A stretch of 64,000 nucleotides of DNA from JADKBO01 sp965230345 (lineage in GTDB: Bacteria; Bacteroidota; Bacteroidia; Chitinophagales; Saprospiraceae): contig CBDDKR010000001.1 of the NCBI GenBank assembly GCA_965230345.1, forward strand, positions 1,076,039-1,140,038. Direction: 5' to 3'. Shown here piece after piece: positions 9,435 to 18,875 of this stretch (positions are counted from its first letter, which is position 1; every line of letters starts with the position of its first letter). The translations under genes were made by a program, and so were the position numbers. The notes under the pieces are model-generated. The model saw nothing but the letters and a program-made list of their open reading frames with translations. It made no database searches and was not told where the DNA came from.

Positions 9435-10916
9435 TTACTTCAAATATTCTGATTTTACACTACTGAAAGAAGGCAATTTACTCTTGTGCCATTTGTGTAA
9501 TATCTTTCCATCTTTCCATAATACAATCCCTGGGTTGGATCTTACAATTGTTTTCAGTAAGATGTCATCAGCGACATAAACGTTATAATCAATAGAAAGA
9601 TCATTCTTTAAATCATTGATCTGGTCTTCACCAATTCCTCCAATAACCCACGAAATTTCAACACCATCTTTTTGTGCATCAAGAATAAATGGCTTTAACT
9701 CTGTATAATCGGATAGTAAATCTGAAGGCCATATGTAATCATAACCATCTTCTACTCTTTGAGTTGTTGAAGCCTTCGATAATATGGTATCTATTTCACC
9801 AGTGTTATTAAACAAAGTATCATAGGTAAAAGTGGTATCTATAAACGTAAATTGAGTTGGCTTAAGGTCATATTTTAATTTGTAACTAACCAACATGATA
9901 TGCGCTGCTGAATTATCCAAATAAACAGAGGAAACATCATCTCCTTCAACTGTTTCTATGGAGAAATCACTAACCTTCGTTTTTTTAATTGTTGGCTCAG
10001 TTTGTACTTGTTCAACCGTTTCGAATTTGTCTTTTGGGTATTCCTTATACGTTTTCATATAGGTGTTATACTCCACAGTTACAAGTTCTTCGGTTTCCTT
10101 GTTTTTGAGAATGAAATGAGTGGTTTTGACATTCGCCATTGCATCATCTTCAGCCTGCTTCTGAGCCGCTATATTTGCACCATTCTTAAATGGTCTGAAA
10201 TCCCAATGAGGTAGATTCCAAACAAAATTATTCATACAATAAATAATAAGTATCACAGTTGTTCCTACTGTTGTTAGAAATCTTGTCTTAGAAGTGAATA
10301 ATTGATGAAACTTATTGTAGTAGAACACAAAAAGTACTGAAGGAAACAATAGAACTAAATCTTTGTAGAATGAGATTTTAGGTTCAAGTTTGATAAAGTC
10401 TCCAAAACAGCCACAATCTGTTACTTTCATATTGTTTTTGTTGTATTCAGCCCAGTTGGCAAAATCAAAAAAGTTTACATCATTAGGAACATATCCTGTT
10501 AAGAATGTAAATCCAGTAAGGAAGGTGAAAAATACAACTAAGAGAAGGAAAGCCCATGAAGTAAGTTTTGGTTTGTAGCCTACAACTAGCATTACACCCA
10601 GTACTATTTCAAAGACAATCATAAAGACCGAAAATGCTATAGAATATTCCGATAATAGCGGAAATAGAGGGGCTATAAATGACATCCAGGTATCGGTAAA
10701 TACAGATTCGAATTCAGCAAAATATTGCTCCATTTTGAATGCGGTACCTAAAGGATCTACAGCTTTTACAAGTCCAGAAACAATAAATAGTATACCACAA
10801 AAGTTTTGTAGAAAACTTATACCCGTTGAGGTGATTTTATCTGTCAAACTTTTCAATAGAATGGTCAATAGTAGTGAACTTAATCCGATATAAAGTACTA
10901 ATTCTACAATTGTCAT
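9435..10916 (-). CDS. DoxX/BT_3928-family membrane protein
   Basis: A 493-residue protein whose first 230 residues form a DoxX-like bundle of membrane helices (MTIVELVLYIGLSSLLL, then several more) with the conserved TDCGCFGDFIKL segment found in DoxX/MauE relatives. The remaining 260 residues are soluble, with predicted alternating strands, and resemble the thioredoxin-like C-terminal half of BT_3928-type proteins, although no CxxC pair is visible there. The function is unknown; MauE-like proteins act in disulfide formation, which makes a redox role an inference only. It heads the three-gene minus-strand group with the thioesterase and YihY genes. Confidence 0.75.
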   Translation of the reverse strand: MTIVELVLYIGLSSLLLTILLKSLTDKITSTGISFLQNFCGILFIVSGLVKAVDPLGTAFKMEQYFAEFESVFTDTWMSFIAPLFPLLSEYSIAFSVFMIVFEIVLGVMLVVGYKPKLTSWAFLLLVVFFTFLTGFTFLTGYVPNDVNFFDFANWAEYNKNNMKVTDCGCFGDFIKLEPKISFYKDLVLLFPSVLFVFYYNKFHQLFTSKTRFLTTVGTTVILIIYCMNNFVWNLPHWDFRPFKNGANIAAQKQAEDDAMANVKTTHFILKNKETEELVTVEYNTYMKTYKEYPKDKFETVEQVQTEPTIKKTKVSDFSIETVEGDDVSSVYLDNSAAHIMLVSYKLKYDLKPTQFTFIDTTFTYDTLFNNTGEIDTILSKASTTQRVEDGYDYIWPSDLLSDYTELKPFILDAQKDGVEISWVIGGIGEDQINDLKNDLSIDYNVYVADDILLKTIVRSNPGIVLWKDGKILHKWHKSKLPSFSSVKSEYLK

Positions 10917-11058
10917 ATATTTTTGTATTATTTGATGTCAAAAATACAATCTTCACCGAAATTCATGTGTTAATCAGATGTCAATATTGCCATTTAATTA
11001 TTGAAATTGGGATAGGATAATATCTAATAATATACGATATGCTTAGATATTAAGTGTT

Positions 11059-11222
11059 GAAGTGATTTAAAAACTGTGTTCAATAGCGGAATTAACTGCT
11101 TGGAAGTCAGATCAATTCGAAAATTCTTTTGCATAGCCAAAGCTATGGAAATTAATTTTTGTGCAGAGATTGGATTTCAATGAGTTGATTCTAGCATTAG
11201 GATTTAGTTTTTAAATCACTTC
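11059..11222. repeat. 164-bp palindromic element in the 10,917-11,471 gene gap
   Basis: The 555-base gap contains a long imperfect palindrome. The outer arms are a perfect 17-bp inverted repeat (11,059-11,075 GAAGTGATTTAAAAACT against 11,206-11,222). The exact centre is a second perfect hairpin, CATAGC-CAAA-GCTATG at 11,132-11,147. The sequence between keeps partial self-complementarity, so the whole 164 bases could fold into one cruciform. This resembles a MITE or REP-like unit. Nothing else recognisable is seen in the gap. Confidence 0.75.
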
Positions 11223-11471
11223 GTTAAAAGGCAATTCTCTTGCTTCAGAAGAATGTCTGGAATACTACACTAATTAGGTAAATTGGAAGAATTATCTGAA
11301 GGAGATAAATAGAATACCAAAGATAAGCAACCATTGATTTGTTTCTAACATATTATGATCGTTTTACAACTGAATTTTAAATTGAATTAGAAACAAATGG
11401 AATGTTTACTCTACTCCTCTAATTCGATATAAGATCAGTACTTTTATCATAATTAATATGAAAATTTAAGG

Positions 11472-13079
11472 ATGAAGAATTTCAAAATAGTGTTTACCTT
11501 GTTTGTATTATTTTTTAATACTCAATATTTACTTAGTCAAACATTTTTAAATACAACTGAAATAAATGCCTTTCTAGCCGATGTTGTTATCGATGGTAAG
11601 GTAGATTACAATCAAATAAGAAATCGGTTTCAAGAGTTCAATCGATTTATGGAATATTTTAAGAATGAAGACCAAAATGCACTCACTGGTGACGAGAGGA
11701 CAGCATTTATGATTAATGCCTATAACTTTAGTGTCATTGATCAAATTATCGAGAATCATCCCATTAGGTCAGTTCAACAAGTTCCTGATTTTTTTAAAAA
11801 GAAGATTAGGATAGGAGGTGAAAAAGTTTCACTTAATCAGTTCGAGAAAAAACTACTTAAGGATGCTAATGATGCAAGACTACATTTTGTTTTGATTTGC
11901 GGGGCCAAAGATTGTCCTCCGTTTCCGGACGAATTATTTATTGGAAAATCATTAGAGAGCCAGTTGGATAAATCAACACAAATTGCCTTGAGACAATCCA
12001 ATATATTGAAAGTAACTCCTGATGAGAAGAAAATACTCGCTTCAAAGATTTTTAGTTGGTATAAAAACGATTTTGGAGATTTGAATGATTTTTTCAAAAA
12101 ATACAACTCTGAAATTAAGGATGATTATAAAGTGAGCTTCCAAGAGTACAATTGGCAACTCAATGAAGTGTATAATTCTTATAATGGTCAAGTAGATGTG
12201 ACTAATTCGGCAAATGACCCAGTCGAATTGCGCTATTTTACATCGAATTTGTACGATAGAGGAGAATACGAGTTGAATTTTTTCAATAATTATTATCATC
12301 AGAATCAAAAACTCTCAGGTATAGCAGACAAAAGAGTAGATAATTTTTTTACTTCATTTTTACAATTTACTTATGGTTGGAATAGCCGAATTAATTTTGG
12401 TGCAGAATTAAAGTTCAGATCTGTAACGGCAGGACCTTCAAGTAATATTGGTGTATTTGAAGCTTTAAATTTTGCCAGTGAAGATCCCCATAATTCGGGT
12501 ATTTCTGATATTACTCAATATAAAAGAGTCGGTCTGACTCAATTAGGTTTAAAAGTAAAGTATATCCCATTTAAAACCATCAAAGGGTTGTCTTTCCAAC
12601 ATAATTTACATATACCTATAATTTCAGATGCCGAAGGTGCTAATGGAAAAGGATTCATTGACTGGGGAGCACCTACATTGTATAATGACATTTATTTTGA
12701 TCATGTTCTGACACAAAAGTTGTCCTTATTTATCCAGGTTGGACTATATGGAGAGAATTTAAATGAAACCATTTGGGGAGGTAAGTCTGGGTATTATCAA
12801 GTGTCAACACCGGTAACTACGATCGTGAGTTATTTCCCAACTGCAAAGTCTACCATTTATGCTCTGATTAATTCAGCACCGCAATTTGGTGTTGCAGTTC
12901 AAAAAGGTGATGATACTGATGTGATCCCAAATCATTACAATCAATATGGTGTTGGGTTTAAATATTTCCTAACTTCCAAGGTGCAAGCGGAAGTTTTGGT
13001 TACTTCTTTCTCATCTGTACATAATGATAGAAGAGCCGCTACTTATAATTTTGGAGTACGTTATTTTGGATGGAAATAA
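11472..13079 (+). CDS. DUF547 protein with C-terminal barrel-like region
   Basis: A 535-residue exported protein with a signal peptide (FKIVFTLFVLFFNTQYLLSQ). Residues 30-230 match DUF547: AFMINAYNFSVIDQI, RIGGEKVSLNQFE, RLHFVLICGAKDCPPFP and the late SWYKNDFG segment. The DUF547 fold is cysteine-protease-like, but its enzymatic role is not established. The remaining 300 residues are aromatic-rich alternating strands ending in GVRYFGWK, which resembles an outer-membrane beta-barrel or surface domain. A DUF547-plus-barrel architecture is uncommon. The ATG at 11,472 is right for the signal peptide. Confidence 0.78.
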   Translation: MKNFKIVFTLFVLFFNTQYLLSQTFLNTTEINAFLADVVIDGKVDYNQIRNRFQEFNRFMEYFKNEDQNALTGDERTAFMINAYNFSVIDQIIENHPIRSVQQVPDFFKKKIRIGGEKVSLNQFEKKLLKDANDARLHFVLICGAKDCPPFPDELFIGKSLESQLDKSTQIALRQSNILKVTPDEKKILASKIFSWYKNDFGDLNDFFKKYNSEIKDDYKVSFQEYNWQLNEVYNSYNGQVDVTNSANDPVELRYFTSNLYDRGEYELNFFNNYYHQNQKLSGIADKRVDNFFTSFLQFTYGWNSRINFGAELKFRSVTAGPSSNIGVFEALNFASEDPHNSGISDITQYKRVGLTQLGLKVKYIPFKTIKGLSFQHNLHIPIISDAEGANGKGFIDWGAPTLYNDIYFDHVLTQKLSLFIQVGLYGENLNETIWGGKSGYYQVSTPVTTIVSYFPTAKSTIYALINSAPQFGVAVQKGDDTDVIPNHYNQYGVGFKYFLTSKVQAEVLVTSFSSVHNDRRAATYNFGVRYFGWK

Positions 13080-13142
13080 GGTATAGAATTAAAACTAAAA
13101 ATGATCTAACTATTAAGCCAATAGTTAAATCATTTTATCTTT

Positions 13143-15770
13143 TTACAGGTCTGATAAAACTTTTTTTGCTTCCTCTAATGCTGAATCCAAACCAGAAGCA
13201 TCACTTCCTCCAGCTGTTGCAAAAAAGGCTTGTCCACCTCCCCCACCTTTGATAAATGAGGATAGGTTTTTAACCATTTTACCTGCATGAATTTTGTCCG
13301 TTAAATCTTCCGATAAAGCTACCATCAATTGAGGTTTGTTGTTCGATTCCAAACCAAAGATAATTGCAGTATTGTTTGAAGCATTTTGAAGAATACTATA
13401 CGCTAAGTTTTTAGCACTTTTAGAATCTACATCTTCCAATCTTGCTATGATGGCTTTGAAATCATTAAATTCTATTGCTCGTTTTTCCAAGTCGGCTTTA
13501 ATGGAAAGAGCTGCTTTGGATTTTAACCTTTCGATTTGCTGACTCAAAGTTTTATGCTCTTCTTGTAGCGTTTTTATGCTGCCAACTGTATTCTTTGGAG
13601 TCTTAAATAATGCTTTTATTTCTTTTAGCTCATTTAACTTTTGCTCAATATATCTTTCAGCTTCGATAGATGTTACGGCTTCTAAACGACGAACTCCAGC
13701 AGCTACGGCTCCTTCAGATGTGATTTTAAATTGGCCAATCTGTCCAGTAGCTTTTACATGACATCCACCGCAAAGTTCACTACTAAAACTAGAGTCAAAG
13801 GTAATCATTCGTACTTTGTCTCCATATTTTTCTCCGAAAAGCATCATGGCGCCAGCACTCTTAGCTTCTTCTAAGGAAATGCTTCTTTGTTCGTTGAGAA
13901 CTATGTTCGCTCTAATCTTTTGATTGACCAATTGCTCAACTTGTGTAATTTGTTCATCTGTGATTTTCTGAAAATGCGAAATGTCAAATCTAAGTCCCTC
14001 TGGCTTAACCAATGATCCTTTTTGTTGAACATGGTCACCCAAAACTTCTCTCAACGCTGCATGCAGTAAGTGTGTCGCACTGTGATTATTTTCTGTTAAC
14101 CTCCTTGCATCTTGATTAACTTCTGCTCGGACACTTTTACTTAGATCAGATGGTAGTTTGGATGTGTAATGGATTATTAAATCATTTTCTTTTTTTGTAT
14201 CAAATACAGGAATGATTTCTTCGTCGAAAGATAAAATTCCTTTATCACCAACTTGTCCACCACCTTCTGCATAAAATGGTGTTTTGTTCAGGACTATTTG
14301 ATAAAGTGTTTTTCCTTTTTGATTGATTTCACGCCATGACAACACTTTAGCTTGATCAACAGTTAATTGGTCATATCCAACAAAATCAACATCGATTCCT
14401 TCATGTACAATATTCCAATCTCCTGTATCTCTTTGAGCATCTTTTCTTCCACGCTCTTTTTGCTGTTCTAGTGCAATAGTGAAGCCATCTTCATCAATTT
14501 GCAATGATTTTTCGGCTGCAATTAATCTGGTCAAGTCAATTGGGAAACCATAAGTGTCATATAATTCAAATGCATCTTTTCCTGAAATGACACCTTGGGT
14601 AGGTTGTATGTTCTCAAGCCTTTTTAGTCCACTATTGAGTGTTCTAAGGAATGATTTCTCCTCTTCCAATATAACTTTTTCAATAAAATCCTTTTGTGCA
14701 AACAATTCAGGAAATACATCTTTGAATGCTGTTGATAATGGGTCCACAAGTTTGTACATCATAGGACTCTCTTGATTAAGAAAACTATAATTATACCGAA
14801 CCGCTCTTCTTAGAATTCTTCGAATAACATATCCTGCACCTGAATTGCTGGGTAATTCACCATCGGCAATGGTAAATGAAACTGCTCTGATGTGATCTAC
14901 AGCCACCCGCATTGCGATATCAGTCATGGATGAATCATCATATTTTCCTGTATATTCTATTCCAGAAAATTGTTCTACTTTTCGAATGAATGGCGCAAAA
15001 ACATCTGTATCATAATTCGATGTTTTTCCTTGTAGAGCCATACATAATCTTTCAAAGCCCATTCCTGTGTCAATATGTTTGGCAGGTAATTCTTCTAGTT
15101 TACCATTCGCTTTTCTATTGAACTGCATGAATACAAGGTTCCAAATTTCTATGACAAATGGATCATCTTGATTCACTAAGGTTCTTCCTGGTATCATTGA
15201 TCTATCTTCATCTGATCGCATATCATAATGAAGTTCTGAACAAGGACCACAAGGTCCAGTATCGCCCATTTCCCAAAAATTGTCTTTTTTACTGCTGTAT
15301 AAAATTCTATCTTCAGGTAAAAACTTCTTCCATTCGTCAAAGGCTTCTTTATCCTCTTGAAGTCCGTCTTCTTTATCTCCTTCAAAAACAGTAGCGTACA
15401 ATCTGGTTGGATCCAATTTGTAAACTTCTACCAAAAGTTCCCATGCCCACTTAATTGCTTCACTTTTGAAATAATCGCCAACAGACCAATTGCCTAACAT
15501 TTCAAACATGGTATGATGATAAGAATCTCTCCCGACTTCCTCCAAATCATTATGTTTGCCAGAGACCCTTAAACACTTTTGTGTATCTGCGATTCTTTTG
15601 TACTCAGCTTCTTTATATCCCATGAATAAATCCTTAAATTGATTCATCCCTGCATTGGTAAACATCAAAGTAGGATCGTCTTTAAGAACAATAGGAGCTG
15701 ATTGAACAATCTTATGTTTCTTATCCTCAAAAAAGTCAAAAAATTTCTGTCGAATCTCGTTAGCTTTCAT
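13143..15770 (-). CDS. alaS: alanyl-tRNA synthetase
   Basis: An 875-residue AlaRS, which charges tRNA-Ala. The class II catalytic domain starts with EIRQKFFDFFEDKKH and contains TLMFTNAGMNQFKD and the GNWSVGDYF region. The editing domain has the zinc-binding HSATHLLHAAL and CGGCHVKATGQIG motifs. A coiled coil and the C-terminal C-Ala/DHHA1-like glycine-rich segment (GGGGGQAFFATAGG) follow. All main motifs are intact and the length is normal. The gene stands alone on the minus strand, convergent with the DUF547 gene after a 63-base gap. Confidence 0.97.
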   Translation of the reverse strand: MKANEIRQKFFDFFEDKKHKIVQSAPIVLKDDPTLMFTNAGMNQFKDLFMGYKEAEYKRIADTQKCLRVSGKHNDLEEVGRDSYHHTMFEMLGNWSVGDYFKSEAIKWAWELLVEVYKLDPTRLYATVFEGDKEDGLQEDKEAFDEWKKFLPEDRILYSSKKDNFWEMGDTGPCGPCSELHYDMRSDEDRSMIPGRTLVNQDDPFVIEIWNLVFMQFNRKANGKLEELPAKHIDTGMGFERLCMALQGKTSNYDTDVFAPFIRKVEQFSGIEYTGKYDDSSMTDIAMRVAVDHIRAVSFTIADGELPSNSGAGYVIRRILRRAVRYNYSFLNQESPMMYKLVDPLSTAFKDVFPELFAQKDFIEKVILEEEKSFLRTLNSGLKRLENIQPTQGVISGKDAFELYDTYGFPIDLTRLIAAEKSLQIDEDGFTIALEQQKERGRKDAQRDTGDWNIVHEGIDVDFVGYDQLTVDQAKVLSWREINQKGKTLYQIVLNKTPFYAEGGGQVGDKGILSFDEEIIPVFDTKKENDLIIHYTSKLPSDLSKSVRAEVNQDARRLTENNHSATHLLHAALREVLGDHVQQKGSLVKPEGLRFDISHFQKITDEQITQVEQLVNQKIRANIVLNEQRSISLEEAKSAGAMMLFGEKYGDKVRMITFDSSFSSELCGGCHVKATGQIGQFKITSEGAVAAGVRRLEAVTSIEAERYIEQKLNELKEIKALFKTPKNTVGSIKTLQEEHKTLSQQIERLKSKAALSIKADLEKRAIEFNDFKAIIARLEDVDSKSAKNLAYSILQNASNNTAIIFGLESNNKPQLMVALSEDLTDKIHAGKMVKNLSSFIKGGGGGQAFFATAGGSDASGLDSALEEAKKVLSDL

Positions 15771-16017
15771 TTCTAATTTTGATTAAAATTTACATTTGCT
15801 TTGGATTATTAATGACTAAATATGTAAGTCTCTCAAATTAAAGCAAGTATCAATTAAATAAAACTATATATAAAATATTTAAATAAAATCAGTTAAAATT
15901 TTGGCGAAAGGAAAAAGCATTTTAAATTTGTCGCCGTCACTTCCCCCTATAATGATTCTATAATCAATATAAAGTGTGCAAAAGTAGTCAATTTTTTAAT
16001 GAAGCATAACTTATTTT

Positions 16018-17000
16018 ATGGGAAAGCATAAATACGTGTACAATGAGAAAACCCTAAGATATGAAAAGTACAAAACCTCTTGGAAACAACGAATTGTAAC
16101 CTCTATTACAAGTATTACACTTGTATTAGGAACTTCAGCTATAATTGTTCTTGTAGCGGGCAAATTCTTCCAAATTCTAAAGAAAAAGCACAAGCCCTCG
16201 AAATCGATCAGTTGAAATACCACTTGTCGACTATCAATAAGGATATTAATGCTCTGGCAGGTAACCTTAATGAAATTCATAACAAGGATAATTCTGTTCA
16301 CAGAATGATATTTAATATGCCAGAAATGGACTCTTCAATATGGGAGGCAGGTACAGGTGGTAGTGAAACGTATAGTTATTTAAATGGTTTTGGTGTAACT
16401 GGAGAAGAGATTAAAAGCACCTTAAGAAAGGTTGATAATCTGAAAGTAAAATTGTCCTTACAACAAAAGTCATTGGATACATTGTATGAAATGGCTATAA
16501 AAAGAGAGGAAAGACTTACTTCTATCCCATCTATTAAACCAGTTCAGGAGAGTAAGTTGAAGCGGAAGGTTAAACACTTATCTGGCTTTGGAATTCGACT
16601 TCATCCAGTTCATAAAGTAAAGAAGTTTCACAAAGGAATAGATTTTACAGCTCCTAGGGGTACTGCGATACAAGCTACCGGAAATGGTAAGATTGTAGAA
16701 GTGAAAAAAGGTAAAAAAGGATATGGTAATAAGGTGGTAATTGATCATGGATTTGGATTTAAGTCACTTTATGCTCATATGCAGACCATTGATGTGAAGA
16801 AAGGTCAAAAGGTAGTAAAAGGACAGAAGATTGGTACTGTGGGTTCAACAGGAACATCAACTGCTCCTCACTTACACTACGAAGTGTGGATCAATGGAAA
16901 GGCGGTAAACCCTATCGATTATGTATTGGATGGTTTGTCCGCAACGGAATATGAAGAAGTAGTGAAAATGGCTTCACAAGAGAATCAATCTTGGGATTAA
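16018..17000 (+). CDS. M23 family metallopeptidase, frameshifted
   Basis: A membrane-anchored peptidoglycan endopeptidase of the LytM/M23 type. The N-terminal 50 residues (MGKHKYVYNEKTLRYEKY, then one membrane helix) are in one frame and the rest in another. The frames join near 16,165-16,175, where one missing base in TTCTTCCAAATTC would restore a continuous FF-PNSKEKAQALEIDQL reading, as expected for this Bacteroidota family. The downstream part has a coiled coil and a complete M23 domain: GIRLHPVHKVKKFHKGIDF gives the zinc-binding His and Asp, and APHLHYEVW the HxH motif. A single-base deletion (real or a base-calling error) is the likely explanation. Confidence 0.85.
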
Positions 17001-17112
17001 GTCATTAAAATAAATAAGAAATATTAAATCTCATTCAAGTTGTCTTGGATGAGATTTTGTTTTAGAAGTGATGGATTCATTTCGACTTTTAGAATTATAA
17101 AAACTGTATAAA

Positions 17113-18378
17113 ATGATGAACTTTCGTCAAGGATTTAATTTAAGGGTTGCACAATTTTGGATTTTGTCCATTTTGCTGTTATCATCTTGCTCTACCATTA
17201 AAATTCCAGGTGATGATCCTATGGGACAGTTAACCGCAGATTTGTCTTTTCTGGCTTCAGACTATATGGAGGGAAGAGAGACAGGGACAGAAGGAGAAAA
17301 AAAAGCAGCTGAGTATATTGTTAAGCGATACAAAGAGATTGGACTTAAGCCTTTAGGTGATCAGGGGACGTATATGCAAAACTATACTAGAAAAATTAAA
17401 ATGAATCCGCATGCTGAAGTACCATCAGCAAATGATCCAACAATTTCTGGTAATAATTTAGTAGGATTTGTGGATAATGGTTCAGATCAAATTGTAGTAC
17501 TTGGTGCTCATTATGATCATTTAGGTTATGGTGGTGAAGGGTCTTTGTATACGGGACCCGAAGAAATTCATAATGGAGCTGATGATAATGCAAGTGGTGT
17601 TTCTGCATTGTTATATTTGGCAGAAATGTTACATGATAATCCTAAAGCGAAAAAGTATGATTATTTATTTCTTGCCTTTTCAGGAGAAGAGAAAGGTTTA
17701 TGGGGAAGTAATTATTATGTAAATCATCCAACTGTAGATATGAAGGAAGTGGTCTATATGATTAACATGGATATGGTTGGTAGATTAAATGATAAACGCG
17801 TTTTGGCTGTCGGAGGAACAGGGACTTCTCCAATTTGGAACAAATACTTAGATAAGTTGAACAAAGGTTTTAAATTGAAGAAATCTGAATCGGGCATTGG
17901 ACCTTCTGATCATACATCTTTTTACCTTAAGGATAAACCTGTGTTGTTTTTCTTTACGGGCCAACACAAAGATTATCATAAACCAACAGATGATATTGAG
18001 CATATCAATTTCTTGGGGTTAAGAGACATTTCTCAATACATATATCGAATCGTAATCAAATCTCAAAAAAGTGATTCAATTCCGTTTACTAAAACGAAGG
18101 AAGAGAAAAATGATACCCCAAATTTCAATGTCACCCTTGGAGTCATGCCTGATTATCTATATGATGGTAAGGGCATGAGGATTGATGGAGTTCGTGAAGG
18201 TAAAACGGCAGATAAACACGGCATTCTACAGGGTGATATCGTTTTGAAAATGGGTGATATTGATGTTTATGATATGAAATCTTATATGAAAGCATTGGGT
18301 GTTTACAAACCAGGAGATACGATAGATGTCGTGGTTAAAAGAGAGGATAAAACGATAACAAAGAAAGTTACATTCTAA
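17113..18378 (+). CDS. M28 family peptidase lipoprotein with PDZ domain
   Basis: A 421-residue lipoprotein: signal sequence and lipobox LLLSSC with the lipidated Cys at residue 26. The M28 zinc aminopeptidase domain has the expected ligands in order: AHYDHLG, ADDNASG, the catalytic FSGEEKGLWGS, the Asp of MINMDMVGR, and the late His in YHKPTDDIEHI. Residues about 335-421 form a PDZ domain (GVREGKTADKHGILQGDIV) that may bind substrate termini. It probably trims peptides in the periplasm or at the cell surface. ATGATG at the start leaves a one-codon ambiguity. It lies 112 bases after the M23 gene and 2 bases before the next gene. Confidence 0.9.
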   Translation: MMNFRQGFNLRVAQFWILSILLLSSCSTIKIPGDDPMGQLTADLSFLASDYMEGRETGTEGEKKAAEYIVKRYKEIGLKPLGDQGTYMQNYTRKIKMNPHAEVPSANDPTISGNNLVGFVDNGSDQIVVLGAHYDHLGYGGEGSLYTGPEEIHNGADDNASGVSALLYLAEMLHDNPKAKKYDYLFLAFSGEEKGLWGSNYYVNHPTVDMKEVVYMINMDMVGRLNDKRVLAVGGTGTSPIWNKYLDKLNKGFKLKKSESGIGPSDHTSFYLKDKPVLFFFTGQHKDYHKPTDDIEHINFLGLRDISQYIYRIVIKSQKSDSIPFTKTKEEKNDTPNFNVTLGVMPDYLYDGKGMRIDGVREGKTADKHGILQGDIVLKMGDIDVYDMKSYMKALGVYKPGDTIDVVVKREDKTITKKVTF

Positions 18379-18380
18379 AT

Positions 18381-18869
18381 ATGAGTATCCTCTTCCGAGA
18401 AACCCAGAAATTTAATATCCTTTGGGGATATTTAATATTCTTTTTAGTGTGTTTAATCAATGCAATAATGGCTTATAAAGGGGCGATTACAAGTGTAACT
18501 AACGTTATTGTTACATTAATCCCTGCAGTGCTCATTCTAATTCTCTTTGAATGGGCAAAATTGGAAACTTTATATTTTGCTGATCGTGTAGAAATACGTT
18601 TTAAACCATTAAAGTCAAAAGAAGTAGTTGTCTTTTGGAAGGATGTGAAGTCTATGCAAATATACAAATGCAAACCTCTAAGAGAGTTTGGTGGATGGGG
18701 AATACGAAAGTCTTTCTCTTCCACAGCTTACTTGACAAGAGGTAAAACTGGTTTGGATATGAATCTTCATGAGAAAGACAAGCGGATCTTTATTGGTACC
18801 CAAAAGGAAGAAGAATTACTTAAAGTATTAAAGGGTAATCCAAAAACAAAAGGCTTATTGACGTTCTAG
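18381..18869 (+). CDS. two-helix membrane protein, function unknown
   Basis: I do not recognise a family. The 162 residues include two adjacent hydrophobic helices (about residues 16-34 and 38-56) followed by a soluble, strand-rich C-terminal domain of about 100 residues (KDVKSMQIYKCKPLREFGG, then GTQKEEELLKVLKG). The shape recalls small membrane proteins with a PH-like domain, but this is only a visual resemblance. It starts 2 bases after the M28 peptidase stop and is almost certainly co-transcribed with it. Its stop lies 6 bases from the convergent mqnE stop. Confidence 0.65.
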   Translation: MSILFRETQKFNILWGYLIFFLVCLINAIMAYKGAITSVTNVIVTLIPAVLILILFEWAKLETLYFADRVEIRFKPLKSKEVVVFWKDVKSMQIYKCKPLREFGGWGIRKSFSSTAYLTRGKTGLDMNLHEKDKRIFIGTQKEEELLKVLKGNPKTKGLLTF

Positions 18870-18875
18870 TAGGGA

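Noticed and set aside
16160..16200. Programmed -1 frameshift in the M23 gene
   Set aside because: The AAAGAAAAAG run is not a proper slippery heptamer in the first frame and the family-like sequence resumes upstream of it.
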